64,000 bases of DNA, from the NCBI GenBank assembly GCA_946542235.1, contig CAMNKK010000001.1, positions 1 to 64,000 on the forward strand, given 5' to 3'. The translations under genes and the position numbers were made by a program. The stretch is from an uncultured Clostridia bacterium (GTDB lineage Bacteria; Bacillota; Clostridia; Christensenellales; Aristaeellaceae). This document shows positions 36,973-45,488 of the stretch, one piece after another. Below the pieces are notes generated by a model. That model was not told the origin of the DNA and ran no database searches. It saw only the letters and a program-made list of their open reading frames with translations. Position 1 is the stretch's first letter, and each line of letters starts with the position of its first letter.

Positions 36973-38857
36973 GTACAGCTCCTTTCTGCTGCTGCGCTTC
37001 CATCCTGTAAAGAATTGACTCCGCAATCTGTTCCGGGGTCAGCCCAGCATCCTTCATAAGAAGATCATGCCGCCCATGCTGAAGATAGATATCTGCTACG
37101 CCGAAACAGATATCCGGCCTTCTAAGCGACAGCTTGGCACACTTTTCACACACAAAGGAACCGAATCCCCCGGTTTGCATGTGCTCCTCCAGTGTATAGA
37201 AGGGGGTATTTCCGATTTTCCGCAGGGTTTCTTCATCCAGTGGCTTTACTGTGGAGCAATTGTAAACAGAAACAGATATTCCTCGCTCTCCGAGCAGCTT
37301 CGCTGCTGTCATCCCATGTCTCACCATGGTACCGACACAGAGCAGGGCAGCATCTTTCCCCCGCAGGATCTGCTGCCAGACCCCCGGCCGGAATTTCTCA
37401 TCCTTCCTTCCGGGCACACTCTCTCCGGACCTGGCATAACGAATCACCACCGGATCATCCTGTGACAGGGTCCATCGGAGCATGTGCTTCAGTTCCCTGG
37501 CATCCGCAGGCGCAAGCACCCGAATACCCGGAACAGGCAGCGTCGCAGCGAAGTCGAAAAGGCCGTGATGGGTTTTTCCATCTTCCCCGCCGATTCCGCT
37601 GCGATCCAGCAGAAAAACGACCGGAAGCTTCTGCATGGCAACGTCATGAATCATCTGATCATAGCAGCGCTGAAAAAAGGTGTTGTATACCGCAAAATAA
37701 GGCCGCATTCCCCCGGCCGCCATCCCGGCCGCCATCGTAGCCGCATGTTCTTCCGCGATCCCGACATCCACCATCCGTTCCGGATACTTCTCCGCAAAAT
37801 GATCCAGCCCGGTTCCCAGAGGCATCGCGGCAGTAACAGCCACAATACGGGAATCCGTTTCCGCCATTTCCATCAGCGTTTCCGCCATGATATGTCCGCT
37901 GGAATGACATTCCGGCTTTTCCGCCCGATCTCCGGTTTCCACCAGGAAAGGGGGTGTTCCATGAAAGATCTCCGGCCTTTCCTCCGCTTTCTCATACCCA
38001 AAGCCTTTTTTGGTTTTCACGTGGATTACGCATGGCCCGTTGAATTCCTTTGCTTTTCGCAGGGTTTTTTCCAGTCCGGCCACATCGTGTCCGTCAATGG
38101 GACCGAAGTATTCAAATCCCAGCGTTTCAAAGAAACCGATGCTGTCTCCTTTAACGAGAGCCGTCTTCATCATGGTTTTTGCGGCATGCATCACATGGTA
38201 AACCGGCTCTCCGATCACCGGAATCCGGCGGAAGCGACGTACGGCAAGCTTTGTATTCTGCCATTTACTGCTGACTCTCAGATTGGTCAGACGGGAACTG
38301 AGCGCGCCAACATTTCTGGCAATGCTCATCTCGTTGTCGTTCAGCAGTACGATCATCCTGGTTCCGGCGTTTCCAGCGTCATTCAGGGCTTCATAGCACA
38401 TCCCTCCCGTCAGAGCGCCGTCTCCGATGAGCGCAATAACAGCATGGTCCTCTCCCCGGAAATCCCTTGCCCTGGCCATTCCGAGCGCTGCGGAGATGGA
38501 TGTGGAAGCATGGCCTGTTTCAAAGCAGTCATAGGGGCTCTCGTCCCGTTTGGGGAAGCCGCTGAGCCCATCATACTGCCGCAGTGTGCCGAACCTGTTG
38601 AGTCTTCCGGTAATCATCTTGTGAACATAGGTCTGATGGCCGACATCAAAGATGATTTTATCCCTTTGAAAGTCAAAGACGCGGTGAAGCGCCAGCGTCA
38701 GCTCCACAATTCCGAGATTGGAAGCAAGATGGCCCCCGTTCTGGGACACCGTACGAATCAGCTCCTGCCGGATTTCATCACAGAGGGTATGAATCTGATC
38801 CTGATTCAGTTTTTTCAGATCTTCCGGACCGCGGATAGTTTCCAGAAGCAAATTCAT
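36962..38857 (-). CDS. dxs: 1-deoxy-D-xylulose-5-phosphate synthase
   Basis: 631 residues, thiamine diphosphate enzyme making DXP from pyruvate and glyceraldehyde-3-phosphate, the first MEP-pathway step. Motifs are QNGGHLASNLGIVELTLALH near 39-58, FDVGHQTYVHKMITGR near 75, the ThDP motif GDGALTGGMCYEALNDAGN near 145, FEYFGPIDGHD near 240 and DRSGIGGEDGKTHHGLFD near 420. ispDF at 17.4 kb supplies steps 3 and 5. The stop lies past the tlyA start. It follows ddl after 24 bases. Confidence 0.97.
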   Translation of the reverse strand: MNLLLETIRGPEDLKKLNQDQIHTLCDEIRQELIRTVSQNGGHLASNLGIVELTLALHRVFDFQRDKIIFDVGHQTYVHKMITGRLNRFGTLRQYDGLSGFPKRDESPYDCFETGHASTSISAALGMARARDFRGEDHAVIALIGDGALTGGMCYEALNDAGNAGTRMIVLLNDNEMSIARNVGALSSRLTNLRVSSKWQNTKLAVRRFRRIPVIGEPVYHVMHAAKTMMKTALVKGDSIGFFETLGFEYFGPIDGHDVAGLEKTLRKAKEFNGPCVIHVKTKKGFGYEKAEERPEIFHGTPPFLVETGDRAEKPECHSSGHIMAETLMEMAETDSRIVAVTAAMPLGTGLDHFAEKYPERMVDVGIAEEHAATMAAGMAAGGMRPYFAVYNTFFQRCYDQMIHDVAMQKLPVVFLLDRSGIGGEDGKTHHGLFDFAATLPVPGIRVLAPADARELKHMLRWTLSQDDPVVIRYARSGESVPGRKDEKFRPGVWQQILRGKDAALLCVGTMVRHGMTAAKLLGERGISVSVYNCSTVKPLDEETLRKIGNTPFYTLEEHMQTGGFGSFVCEKCAKLSLRRPDICFGVADIYLQHGRHDLLMKDAGLTPEQIAESILYRMEAQQQKGAVLER

Positions 38858-38881
38858 CCCGCCTTTCTGCCGTTTATCTGC

Positions 38882-40090
38882 TTACGCTTTGCTCCCTTTG
38901 CTGCCCTTGGCACCTTTGGCTCCCAGCACAGCTCCCTCCAGGATATTGCTGGTATAAGCATAGCTTGCCTGATTCTTATCCTGATGGGCTTTTTCAGCCA
39001 GACTGACCATCTGATCAATCAGTCTGCGGTACGGGATTCCGGCATTTTCCCACAGATAGAAGGCCAGGCTTCCTGGAATGGTATTGATCTCTGTGATAAA
39101 GAAGTTGCCGCTGTCCCGGTCAAACATATAATCGATTCGGACCACGCCCTTGCAGTCCATCATGGTAAAGATTTTCTTGCTCATCTCCTGAATCTGATCC
39201 CGCAGCTCATCCTCTACGGGAGCTGGCAAGACCCTGTGAAGACTTGCCATGCCCTTGCTTCCGCCGGAGGCCAGATACTTTTCCCGGTAAGTGAGAAATT
39301 CATCCCCGCTGACAGGCATTTCCAGAGGGGAAGCCGTTACATCCCCGTCATATCCCATGACGCTGCAGTTCAGCTCGATAGGCCTGGTCAGTCCTTTTTC
39401 CACCAGAACCCTTCTGTCATATTCAAAGGCCAGCTCAAGGGCACTGCGAAGCTCTTCCCGATTTTCCGCCCGGCTTACGCCGATGCTGGATCCCAGATTG
39501 GCCGGTTTCGTATAAACCGGGAAACCAAGCTCTTTTTCAGTGCTTTCCAGCACAGCATCCGGATCCTTTTCAAAGGCTGAACGGGAAAACCATACAGAAG
39601 GCAGTACGGGCAGACCGCCGCCCCGGAAAAACTGCTTCATCAGGATCTTGTCCATTCCCAGGGCGCTGGCACCAACCCCGGCGGAAGTATATGGGATGTT
39701 GGCCAGCTCAAAAACCCCCTGAAGTGTACCGTCCTCTCCGTTCATGCCGTGCATGACGATCACAAATACGTCAATCCTCGCGACTGCTTTCAGCTCTTCC
39801 CGGGCCAGCAGTCCTTTCCCTTTTTGTACGGCCAGAAGCGCTCCGGAGCCCTGGGACAAGTCCGGAAACACCTTGACAATTCCGCTCTGTCCGGGCTGAA
39901 AGGGCTGGAATGTCCGGATATCCTTCAGCTTTTCCCCAGTATACCATCCGCCGTGTTCATCGATATATACAGGAATTACGTCATATTTCTCAGGATCCGC
40001 ATGCCGCATCAGCTGGATGGCGCTGATGATGGACACTTCCCTTTCACAGCTTCTGCTTCCAAAGATAACTCCGAGTTGCTTTTTGCTCAT
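38882..40090 (-). CDS. ddl: D-alanine-D-alanine ligase
   Basis: 402 residues, ATP-grasp enzyme joining two D-Ala for peptidoglycan. Motifs are MSKKQLGVIFGSRSCEREVSI at the start, HGMNGEDGTLQGVFELANIPYTS near 118-140, YTKPANLGSSIGVSRAEN near 195 and EINTIPGSLAFYLWENAG near 345. It is of the VanA/DdlA-like length class. The last 15 residues are a low-complexity Gly/Ala/Lys/Ser tail (GAKGAKGSKGSKA), which is not part of the fold. It follows murF after 9 bases, so consecutive wall steps are encoded together. Confidence 0.95.
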   Translation of the reverse strand: MSKKQLGVIFGSRSCEREVSIISAIQLMRHADPEKYDVIPVYIDEHGGWYTGEKLKDIRTFQPFQPGQSGIVKVFPDLSQGSGALLAVQKGKGLLAREELKAVARIDVFVIVMHGMNGEDGTLQGVFELANIPYTSAGVGASALGMDKILMKQFFRGGGLPVLPSVWFSRSAFEKDPDAVLESTEKELGFPVYTKPANLGSSIGVSRAENREELRSALELAFEYDRRVLVEKGLTRPIELNCSVMGYDGDVTASPLEMPVSGDEFLTYREKYLASGGSKGMASLHRVLPAPVEDELRDQIQEMSKKIFTMMDCKGVVRIDYMFDRDSGNFFITEINTIPGSLAFYLWENAGIPYRRLIDQMVSLAEKAHQDKNQASYAYTSNILEGAVLGAKGAKGSKGSKA

Positions 40091-40099
40091 CTGTTTTTC

Positions 40100-41728
40100 T
40101 TACCCCTCACTGTAATTGTCCGGAAGATCATTTTCAAAAAGAACCGTATCTCCGGGGGAAACAAGGTTCTTCAGCAGTTCTGCGGCTTCATCCAGGCTTC
40201 CGGTTACATGTATCTTTTCCGGGCTGAATCCGCCTTCTTTCAGTCCGTATGAAAGAGCTTCGCTTCGCTTCCGGCCCACCAGAACCGCCTCATCGCAGCA
40301 GCCCGCCATCGCAAGCCCGAATTCTCTGTTCAGTTCATCTTCCAGGTCTCCCAGCTCCACCATGCCCGGGGTCACAATAATCCGCTTTCCGGGAAAATCC
40401 TTCAGTACCTGAAAAGCCTGCCTCGCTCCTCTGATATTGCTGTTGAACGCATCATCCAGCACGTTGATTCCGCCGGGATTCCGTTTCAGCTCAAGTCGGT
40501 GTTCTACCGGCTTGAGCTTTCTGATTCCGCGCAGAATCTCCTTTTCCGTCATGCCCAGTTTCAGACAGACACTGGCGCAGAGAACAATGTTCCGTATGTT
40601 CAGCTCCCCCAGAAGCTCCGTTTCAGACGGGAACTTTCCGTTGGCCGTACACAGCAGGAACCTGCTTCCTTCCGGAGTGGATACCAGTTCTTCTGCCCAT
40701 ACGTCATCCCTGGAGGCGTCCATGCCTGCCAGGTACTTCTCTTTGGCAGTCTTCTTCCAGAGCTCTGTCACAATGCCGCCGTCGTCAGCGAAAAAGCAGC
40801 TCCCGTTTTCCGGAATTGCTTCCATCAGTTCGTATTTTGTTCTGGTAATCCTTTCCTGCGTATGAAAGGTATCAAGATGCTGAGGGCCGACGGAGGTCAG
40901 GACGCCCATGACCGGAGAAACAAGCCGGCACATTTCTTTGATGTCTCCCACATGCCGGGCTCCCATTTCCGCAACAAAAATTCTGTGTCCTGGTTCCAGG
41001 CTGGATCTGATCACCTTGGTGACACCCATGGGCGTGTTATAGCTGGACGGCGTCACCAGGGTAGGATATTTTTCAGAAAGAAGCGTTCCGAGAATGAATT
41101 TGACGCTGGTTTTGCCCCACGAGCCGGTGATTCCGATCCGGATCAGATCCCCATGCTCCCGGAGAATTCGCTGCGCATCCCGGAAGTACATCTCGCTGAT
41201 TCCTTTCTCGACAGGCCATGCAATCAGGCCGCCCAGAGCCACCCAGACAGGCAGAAACAGCGCGAATACCGAAGCCGGAATACAAGGATTGATGCCCAAT
41301 GATCCGGAGATGGAAAACAGGATCAGAATCAGCATGCAAAAAATGATCAGACTGATTGCGTACAGCCTTTTAATCCTCGCCGTATACACCAGTTTTTTCT
41401 TTTCCTTCTGACGCATTCCGATCTGACGGATTCCGTATCCGGCCGCAATCAGAAAAAAAGAAAGAAGGAGGGAACGGATCCAGATCGGAATGCCGGTGTG
41501 CAAAAGTCCATCCATCCAGAATAGAAAGGCTGCCGCTCCGGCCATCAGGATGCCCGGGAGCCAGGCATGAATCCCCTTTCTTCGGATCGTCCTGAAAAAG
41601 CCGGGATGCTGATAGCTCTCCAGCTGAAACCAGTGAATAAGGGATCTCGCCGCAAGCAGGCAACCGGCTGCATAGAAGGCAGAGGTGAGGACAGTCCAGA
41701 TTCCTATCGTCGCTCCGACGCTTTCCAT
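40100..41728 (-). CDS. murF: MurF-like Mur ligase with N-terminal membrane region
   Basis: 542 residues. About 1-175 contain roughly five hydrophobic helices, absent from soluble MurF. The rest is a Mur ligase: ATP loop IGITGSWGKTSVKF near 200, NTPMGVTKVIRSSL near 233, VAEMGARHVGDI near 254, LTSVGPQHLDTF near 285, VEHRLELK near 405 and LDDAFNSN near 425. MurF adds D-Ala-D-Ala to the UDP-MurNAc-peptide; neighbouring ddl makes that dipeptide, which supports the assignment. The start at 41728 follows GGAGG by 10 bases; an upstream GTG lies too close to that site. It overlaps the hydrolase gene neighbourhood with no gap. Confidence 0.88.
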   Translation of the reverse strand: MESVGATIGIWTVLTSAFYAAGCLLAARSLIHWFQLESYQHPGFFRTIRRKGIHAWLPGILMAGAAAFLFWMDGLLHTGIPIWIRSLLLSFFLIAAGYGIRQIGMRQKEKKKLVYTARIKRLYAISLIIFCMLILILFSISGSLGINPCIPASVFALFLPVWVALGGLIAWPVEKGISEMYFRDAQRILREHGDLIRIGITGSWGKTSVKFILGTLLSEKYPTLVTPSSYNTPMGVTKVIRSSLEPGHRIFVAEMGARHVGDIKEMCRLVSPVMGVLTSVGPQHLDTFHTQERITRTKYELMEAIPENGSCFFADDGGIVTELWKKTAKEKYLAGMDASRDDVWAEELVSTPEGSRFLLCTANGKFPSETELLGELNIRNIVLCASVCLKLGMTEKEILRGIRKLKPVEHRLELKRNPGGINVLDDAFNSNIRGARQAFQVLKDFPGKRIIVTPGMVELGDLEDELNREFGLAMAGCCDEAVLVGRKRSEALSYGLKEGGFSPEKIHVTGSLDEAAELLKNLVSPGDTVLFENDLPDNYSEG

Positions 41729-41733
41729 ATGTC

Positions 41734-42513
41734 TCACGCCTCCGTCAAAAAGTGATGAACGATCATGTTGAACCGGGGAGCCTGTTCCAGATAGGCGAAG
41801 TGGGTTCCCCCTTCCAGTATGACCAGCCCCGCATCCGGAATGAGGTTTTCCATCTGTCGCCCCATCCAGAGAGGTGTTTCAGTGTCCTGATCCCCCCAGA
41901 TCAGCAGCGTGCTTGCTTTTATCTGCGGATAGCAGTCCTTCAGATCCAGGCTGATCACCTTGACAAACGTCTTCCGCATCTCCGGATCAAGCGCTTTATA
42001 ATCCGCGCTTCCGTATTTTTGCCTTAGCTTTTCTTCCCATTGCTCGCCGATGCTTTTCATTCCCGGAATCTTTTCCAGCTGAAGAACCAGGCGCTTTTTT
42101 TTCTGAAAAGCTTCGGCCCGTTTTCTGCCCTCTTCTGTCGGTTCCGCCTTCAGGCCGGCAGCTCCGGTAAAAACAAGCTTCGAAAACAGCTCCGGCCATC
42201 TGGAAGCGGCATAGGCTGCGATCCTGCAGCCAAAGCTGTGCCCTACCGCTGCGCAGGGAAAAAAGCTCGTTTTTTCAAGCAGCTCGCGCAGGCTTTCCGC
42301 GTATTCCGGCACGCCCCATGGCTCCGGCGGCCTGCCGCTCTGTCCGTGTCCGGGAAAATCAATCAGCATAACCCGGTGGTCCTGCTCCAGCGCGCTGCAC
42401 AGATTCTCCATCAGCTTCACGGAGCATCCCCATCCATGGAGAAGCACAACCCTGTCTCCCCGTTCTCCGTGAATCTCGTAGTAGATCCGTGTTCCTTTCG
42501 TATCCGCAAACAT
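41734..42513 (-). CDS. Alpha/beta-fold hydrolase
   Basis: 259 residues, cytoplasmic. Oxyanion-hole HGWG near residue 27, nucleophile elbow GHSFGCR near 91, the acid in IWGDQDTETP near 210 and the catalytic His in EGGTHFAYLEQ near 238 form a complete Ser-Asp-His triad. A helical cap lies at about 120-190. The substrate cannot be inferred. It sits between a GNAT acetyltransferase and murF on one strand, starting 17 bases after the former. Confidence 0.88.
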   Translation of the reverse strand: MFADTKGTRIYYEIHGERGDRVVLLHGWGCSVKLMENLCSALEQDHRVMLIDFPGHGQSGRPPEPWGVPEYAESLRELLEKTSFFPCAAVGHSFGCRIAAYAASRWPELFSKLVFTGAAGLKAEPTEEGRKRAEAFQKKKRLVLQLEKIPGMKSIGEQWEEKLRQKYGSADYKALDPEMRKTFVKVISLDLKDCYPQIKASTLLIWGDQDTETPLWMGRQMENLIPDAGLVILEGGTHFAYLEQAPRFNMIVHHFLTEA

Positions 42514-42529
42514 GCTTTATCCTGTCCTC

Positions 42530-42988
42530 TTATCCAACCCGCCAGATATATCTTTCCTTTCGCGGACTGATCTCATATTTTTCCTGCAGGTCCGAATCCA
42601 CCGGAACCTCGCTTTCCCACAGGCACCCCAGTGCCAGGCAGGTTCTGCGGCTGGGTTCATTGTCCGGATCGCAGGTAATGACCACACTGCTCTTTCCGCT
42701 GCGGAGGATCTCCTTCCGAATCAGTCGGCATGCCTTAGCCGCGTAATGCTTCCCGCGCCAGGCGCGGTCGATATGGTAGCCGATATGTCCGTAGAAATAA
42801 ATTCCTCTGCTTTCCCCGTCACGGTAGCTGATCTGCCCGATTTCCTGCCGTTTTCCATGCTCGGTAATCCGCCAAACCCTTTCCCTGCCGAATCCAAGCT
42901 CTTTTGCGGCCGCAGAAACACGGATCGGAATCAGATCAATCTCCTCATCGCTGTACTCCGGCTTATGCAGATGAAAAAACAGGCTCAT
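42530..42988 (-). CDS. GNAT-family N-acetyltransferase
   Basis: 152 residues. GNAT fold indicators are the beta-bulge segment YFYGHIGYHI, the acetyl-CoA loop region DRAWRGKHYAAKACRLI (modified from Q/RxxGxG/A) and VITCDPDNEPSRRTCLALG near 105-125, typical of ribosomal-protein or small-molecule acetyltransferases. The acceptor is unknown. The start overlaps the stop of the upstream PfkB-type kinase by one base, so they are coupled. Confidence 0.8.
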   Translation of the reverse strand: MSLFFHLHKPEYSDEEIDLIPIRVSAAAKELGFGRERVWRITEHGKRQEIGQISYRDGESRGIYFYGHIGYHIDRAWRGKHYAAKACRLIRKEILRSGKSSVVITCDPDNEPSRRTCLALGCLWESEVPVDSDLQEKYEISPRKERYIWRVG

Positions 42989-43914
42989 CAGACCTCCTGA
43001 ATGCGCACCTGATCCAGCAGATTGTAAAAATCATCCGGCCGCATCAGCTGGGTACCTTCCGTCATTACGCTTGCTGCGCCCGCAGCCACGCCGTATCTGA
43101 AGGCTCTTCCCATGTCCCCTTCTTTTTCATATCCGAGCAGCATGCCGCCCAGCATGGCATCGCCCGCTCCGACCGTCGACTTGGTGGCAACTCTCAGCGC
43201 CGGGGCAAACAGTGTCCGTTCTTCGTCCACATACATGGCCCCCATGGCTCCCATGGAAATCACCACATGCAGCACACCGAGACGAAGGAACAGCAGAGCC
43301 GCATCCCGAATGGATCTCATCGTCCTCAGCTCGAGCCCCAGCGTCGTCTCCATCTCATGCAGATTCGGCTTGATCAGGAAAGGATGAGCGCTTTTCGCAG
43401 CCAGTTCCAGCTCCGGTCCCTCCGTATCAAGTATACACTTTTTCCCTTTCAGAGCCAGCATCAGATCCCGGTATACCCCACGCGGGCATCCCGGGGGCAG
43501 GCTCCCGGTCAGAACAACCATATCGCTGTCCGCCGTTTTCTCCCTGGCCAACTGGAAAAAAGCCTTCAGATGCTCCTCATCCAGCTGGGCACCGGCTTCA
43601 TTCAGCTCCGTAATTCCCTTTTCATCCTTCAGCACCAGTTTCAGATTGGTGCGAACCTTCCCGGGAATCCGAAGAAAATGATGCTTCAGCTCCTCCCGAT
43701 CCATCATTTCGGACAGCTGATCCGCTCCCGTTTCTCCCATAGTTCCGATGCACTGCACATCCAGACCCAGCCGCTGGGCTACTACAGCGACGTTGATCCC
43801 CTTTCCTCCGAGATCCTCCCGAAGCTCACGGATCCGATTGACTTCTCCCAGCTTCAGGGAATCCATTTCCACCGCCTTGTCAAAGCTCGGATTAAGACAG
43901 ATCGTTGTAATCAT
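42988..43914 (-). CDS. PfkB-family hexose kinase (1-phosphofructokinase-like)
   Basis: 308 residues. The opening MITTICLNPSFDKAVEMDSLKLGEVNR with DLGGKGINVAVVAQRLG near 36-52 is typical of the FruK/LacC branch; the second signature TVGAGDAMLGGMLLGYE near 250 carries the catalytic Asp. LTGSLPPGCPRGVYRDL near 130 is also characteristic. Likely substrates are fructose-1-phosphate or tagatose-6-phosphate. No PTS or fruR gene is adjacent, which leaves specificity open. It is the first gene of the long minus-strand run and has its own promoter. Confidence 0.88.
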   Translation of the reverse strand: MITTICLNPSFDKAVEMDSLKLGEVNRIRELREDLGGKGINVAVVAQRLGLDVQCIGTMGETGADQLSEMMDREELKHHFLRIPGKVRTNLKLVLKDEKGITELNEAGAQLDEEHLKAFFQLAREKTADSDMVVLTGSLPPGCPRGVYRDLMLALKGKKCILDTEGPELELAAKSAHPFLIKPNLHEMETTLGLELRTMRSIRDAALLFLRLGVLHVVISMGAMGAMYVDEERTLFAPALRVATKSTVGAGDAMLGGMLLGYEKEGDMGRAFRYGVAAGAASVMTEGTQLMRPDDFYNLLDQVRIQEV

Positions 43915-43940
43915 GCCATCACCCCCGTAAAATACAAAAT

Positions 43941-43969
43941 ATTATATCATTCAGGATCAACTTGCGCAA
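43941..43969 (-). promoter_or_regulatory. Promoter of the PfkB-kinase operon
   Basis: Minus strand: TTGCGC (43964-43969), 17-bp spacer, TATAAT (43941-43946). The -35 box is half of the palindrome TTGCGCAA (43962-43969). Confidence 0.7.
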
Positions 43970-43991
43970 CCTTCAGAACGTATGATAAAAT
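43962..43991 (+). promoter_or_regulatory. Promoter of the glycerol-3-phosphate dehydrogenase-type trio
   Basis: TTGCGC (43962-43967), 18-bp spacer, TAAAAT (43986-43991). It uses the other half of the palindrome that forms the -35 of the divergent promoter. Confidence 0.6.
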
Positions 43992-44021
43992 AGCAGTATC
44001 TTGTTACCGGGAGGGTATTTC

Positions 44022-45488
44022 ATGACAAACGTTACGGATATTCTGATCATTGGCGGCGGTGTCATCGGCTGTGCTCTGGCCAGAGAGCTCAGCCGTTTCA
44101 GCGCTTCCGTGCTTCTGGTTGACAGAGCATGGGATGTGGCGGAGGGGGCCTCCAAGGCAAACAGCGGCATTGTTCACGCCGGATACGACGCAGTCCCCGG
44201 ATCGCTGAAGGCAAAATACAATGTGGAAGGAGCTCAGCTCTACCCTTCTCTCTGCGAAGAGCTCAGCGTGCCCTACCGTCAGTGCGGTGCCCTTGTGGTG
44301 GGCTTCTCCGAAGAGGACAGGGATACGTTGGAAGACCTGCTTTCCCGGGGAGAGGCCAATGGCGTTCCCGGGCTTCGTATCATCGGCCGGGATGAAATGC
44401 TTGCGCTGGAGCCTCAGCTGAATCCGGATGCCTGTTTTGCACTGTTGGTTCCCACCAGCGGAATCGTTTCCCCCTATGAACTGACCTTCGCCCTGGCGGA
44501 TGATGCGGCACTGAACGGAGTTTCCTTCCGTTTCGGCGTCGATGTTCATTCCGTTTCCCGGGAAAGCGACGGCCGTTTTCTCGTCAGCACATCTCAGGGG
44601 GATCTTTTCTGCCGCATTCTGGTCAACTGCGCCGGAAGTTCTTCCGCAGCGCTTCACAATCAGCTTTCTTCCGTAAAGTACAGCATAACGCATCGGCGTG
44701 GCCAGTATTATCTTCTGGACCGTCCGGCGGCGCTGCCCTTCGAGCGGACGATTTTTCAGTGTCCTTCCAGGATGGGAAAAGGCGTGCTGGTTTCTCCGAC
44801 GGTGCACGGCAATGTTCTTCTCGGTCCCAGTGCGGAGGACATCGATGACCCTCTGAATACGGAAACAACTCAGGAGGGACTGGATTCTGTCATGGAGAAG
44901 GTTCGGCTGACCTGGCCGGGAGTATCCCTCCGGACCAATATTACCAATTTCAGCGGTGTCAGAGCACACGAAGACAGCGGAGACTTTGTGATCGGTGCCG
45001 TGGAAGGCTGTCCGGGGGCCTATGAGGCTCTTGGCATTGAAAGCCCCGGCCTTTCCTCTGCGCCCGCCATCGCCAGGGCCCTCTGTGCGCAGATTTCAGA
45101 AGAGCAGGCGCTGACGCCCAGCCCTGAAACCGTTCCCTACCGGAAGCCGGCTGTCCCGTTCCGGGAGATGACCCCGGAGGAGCAGGAAAAAGCGCTCCGG
45201 GAGAATCCGCTGTACGGCAATGTCATCTGCCGCTGCGAAGTCGTCACGGAAGCGGAAATTGTACAGGCGATTCACCGCCCCGTTCCTGCGCTCCACATTG
45301 ACGCTGTCAAGCGGCGCACACGGGCCGGCATGGGCCGCTGCCAGGGAGGGTTCTGCTCTCCCAGGGTTGCTTCCATTATTTCCAGGGAAACGGGAATTCC
45401 CCTGCTGGAGATCACGAAGAACGGCGGCAGCAGTTATCTGCTGACAGGCACCCTGTCCGAAAGAGCAGAAAGGAAGGATCGTACATGA
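44022..45488 (+). CDS. FAD-dependent glycerol-3-phosphate dehydrogenase-type oxidoreductase (GlpA-like) with C-terminal BFD [2Fe-2S] domain
   Basis: 488 residues. N-terminal FAD-binding DILIIGGGVIGCALARELSR, followed by the DAO/GlpA pattern GASKANSGIVHAGYDA near 42-57. The C-terminal about 90 residues are a BFD-like [2Fe-2S]-binding domain with CRCEVVTEAEI and GRCQGGFC. Such proteins oxidise glycerol-3-phosphate (or a related 2-hydroxy acid) and pass electrons to partners. The start at 44022 follows GGGAGG; an upstream frame from 44001 includes that site. It overlaps the next gene by 4 bases. Glycerol kinase and facilitator genes are absent, so the substrate is not proven. Confidence 0.88.
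   Translation: MTNVTDILIIGGGVIGCALARELSRFSASVLLVDRAWDVAEGASKANSGIVHAGYDAVPGSLKAKYNVEGAQLYPSLCEELSVPYRQCGALVVGFSEEDRDTLEDLLSRGEANGVPGLRIIGRDEMLALEPQLNPDACFALLVPTSGIVSPYELTFALADDAALNGVSFRFGVDVHSVSRESDGRFLVSTSQGDLFCRILVNCAGSSSAALHNQLSSVKYSITHRRGQYYLLDRPAALPFERTIFQCPSRMGKGVLVSPTVHGNVLLGPSAEDIDDPLNTETTQEGLDSVMEKVRLTWPGVSLRTNITNFSGVRAHEDSGDFVIGAVEGCPGAYEALGIESPGLSSAPAIARALCAQISEEQALTPSPETVPYRKPAVPFREMTPEEQEKALRENPLYGNVICRCEVVTEAEIVQAIHRPVPALHIDAVKRRTRAGMGRCQGGFCSPRVASIISRETGIPLLEITKNGGSSYLLTGTLSERAERKDRT

Noticed and set aside
37484-39580. 698-codon plus-strand frame across dxs and ddl
   Set aside because: Spans two well-supported genes on the other strand; no ribosome site or recognisable domain.
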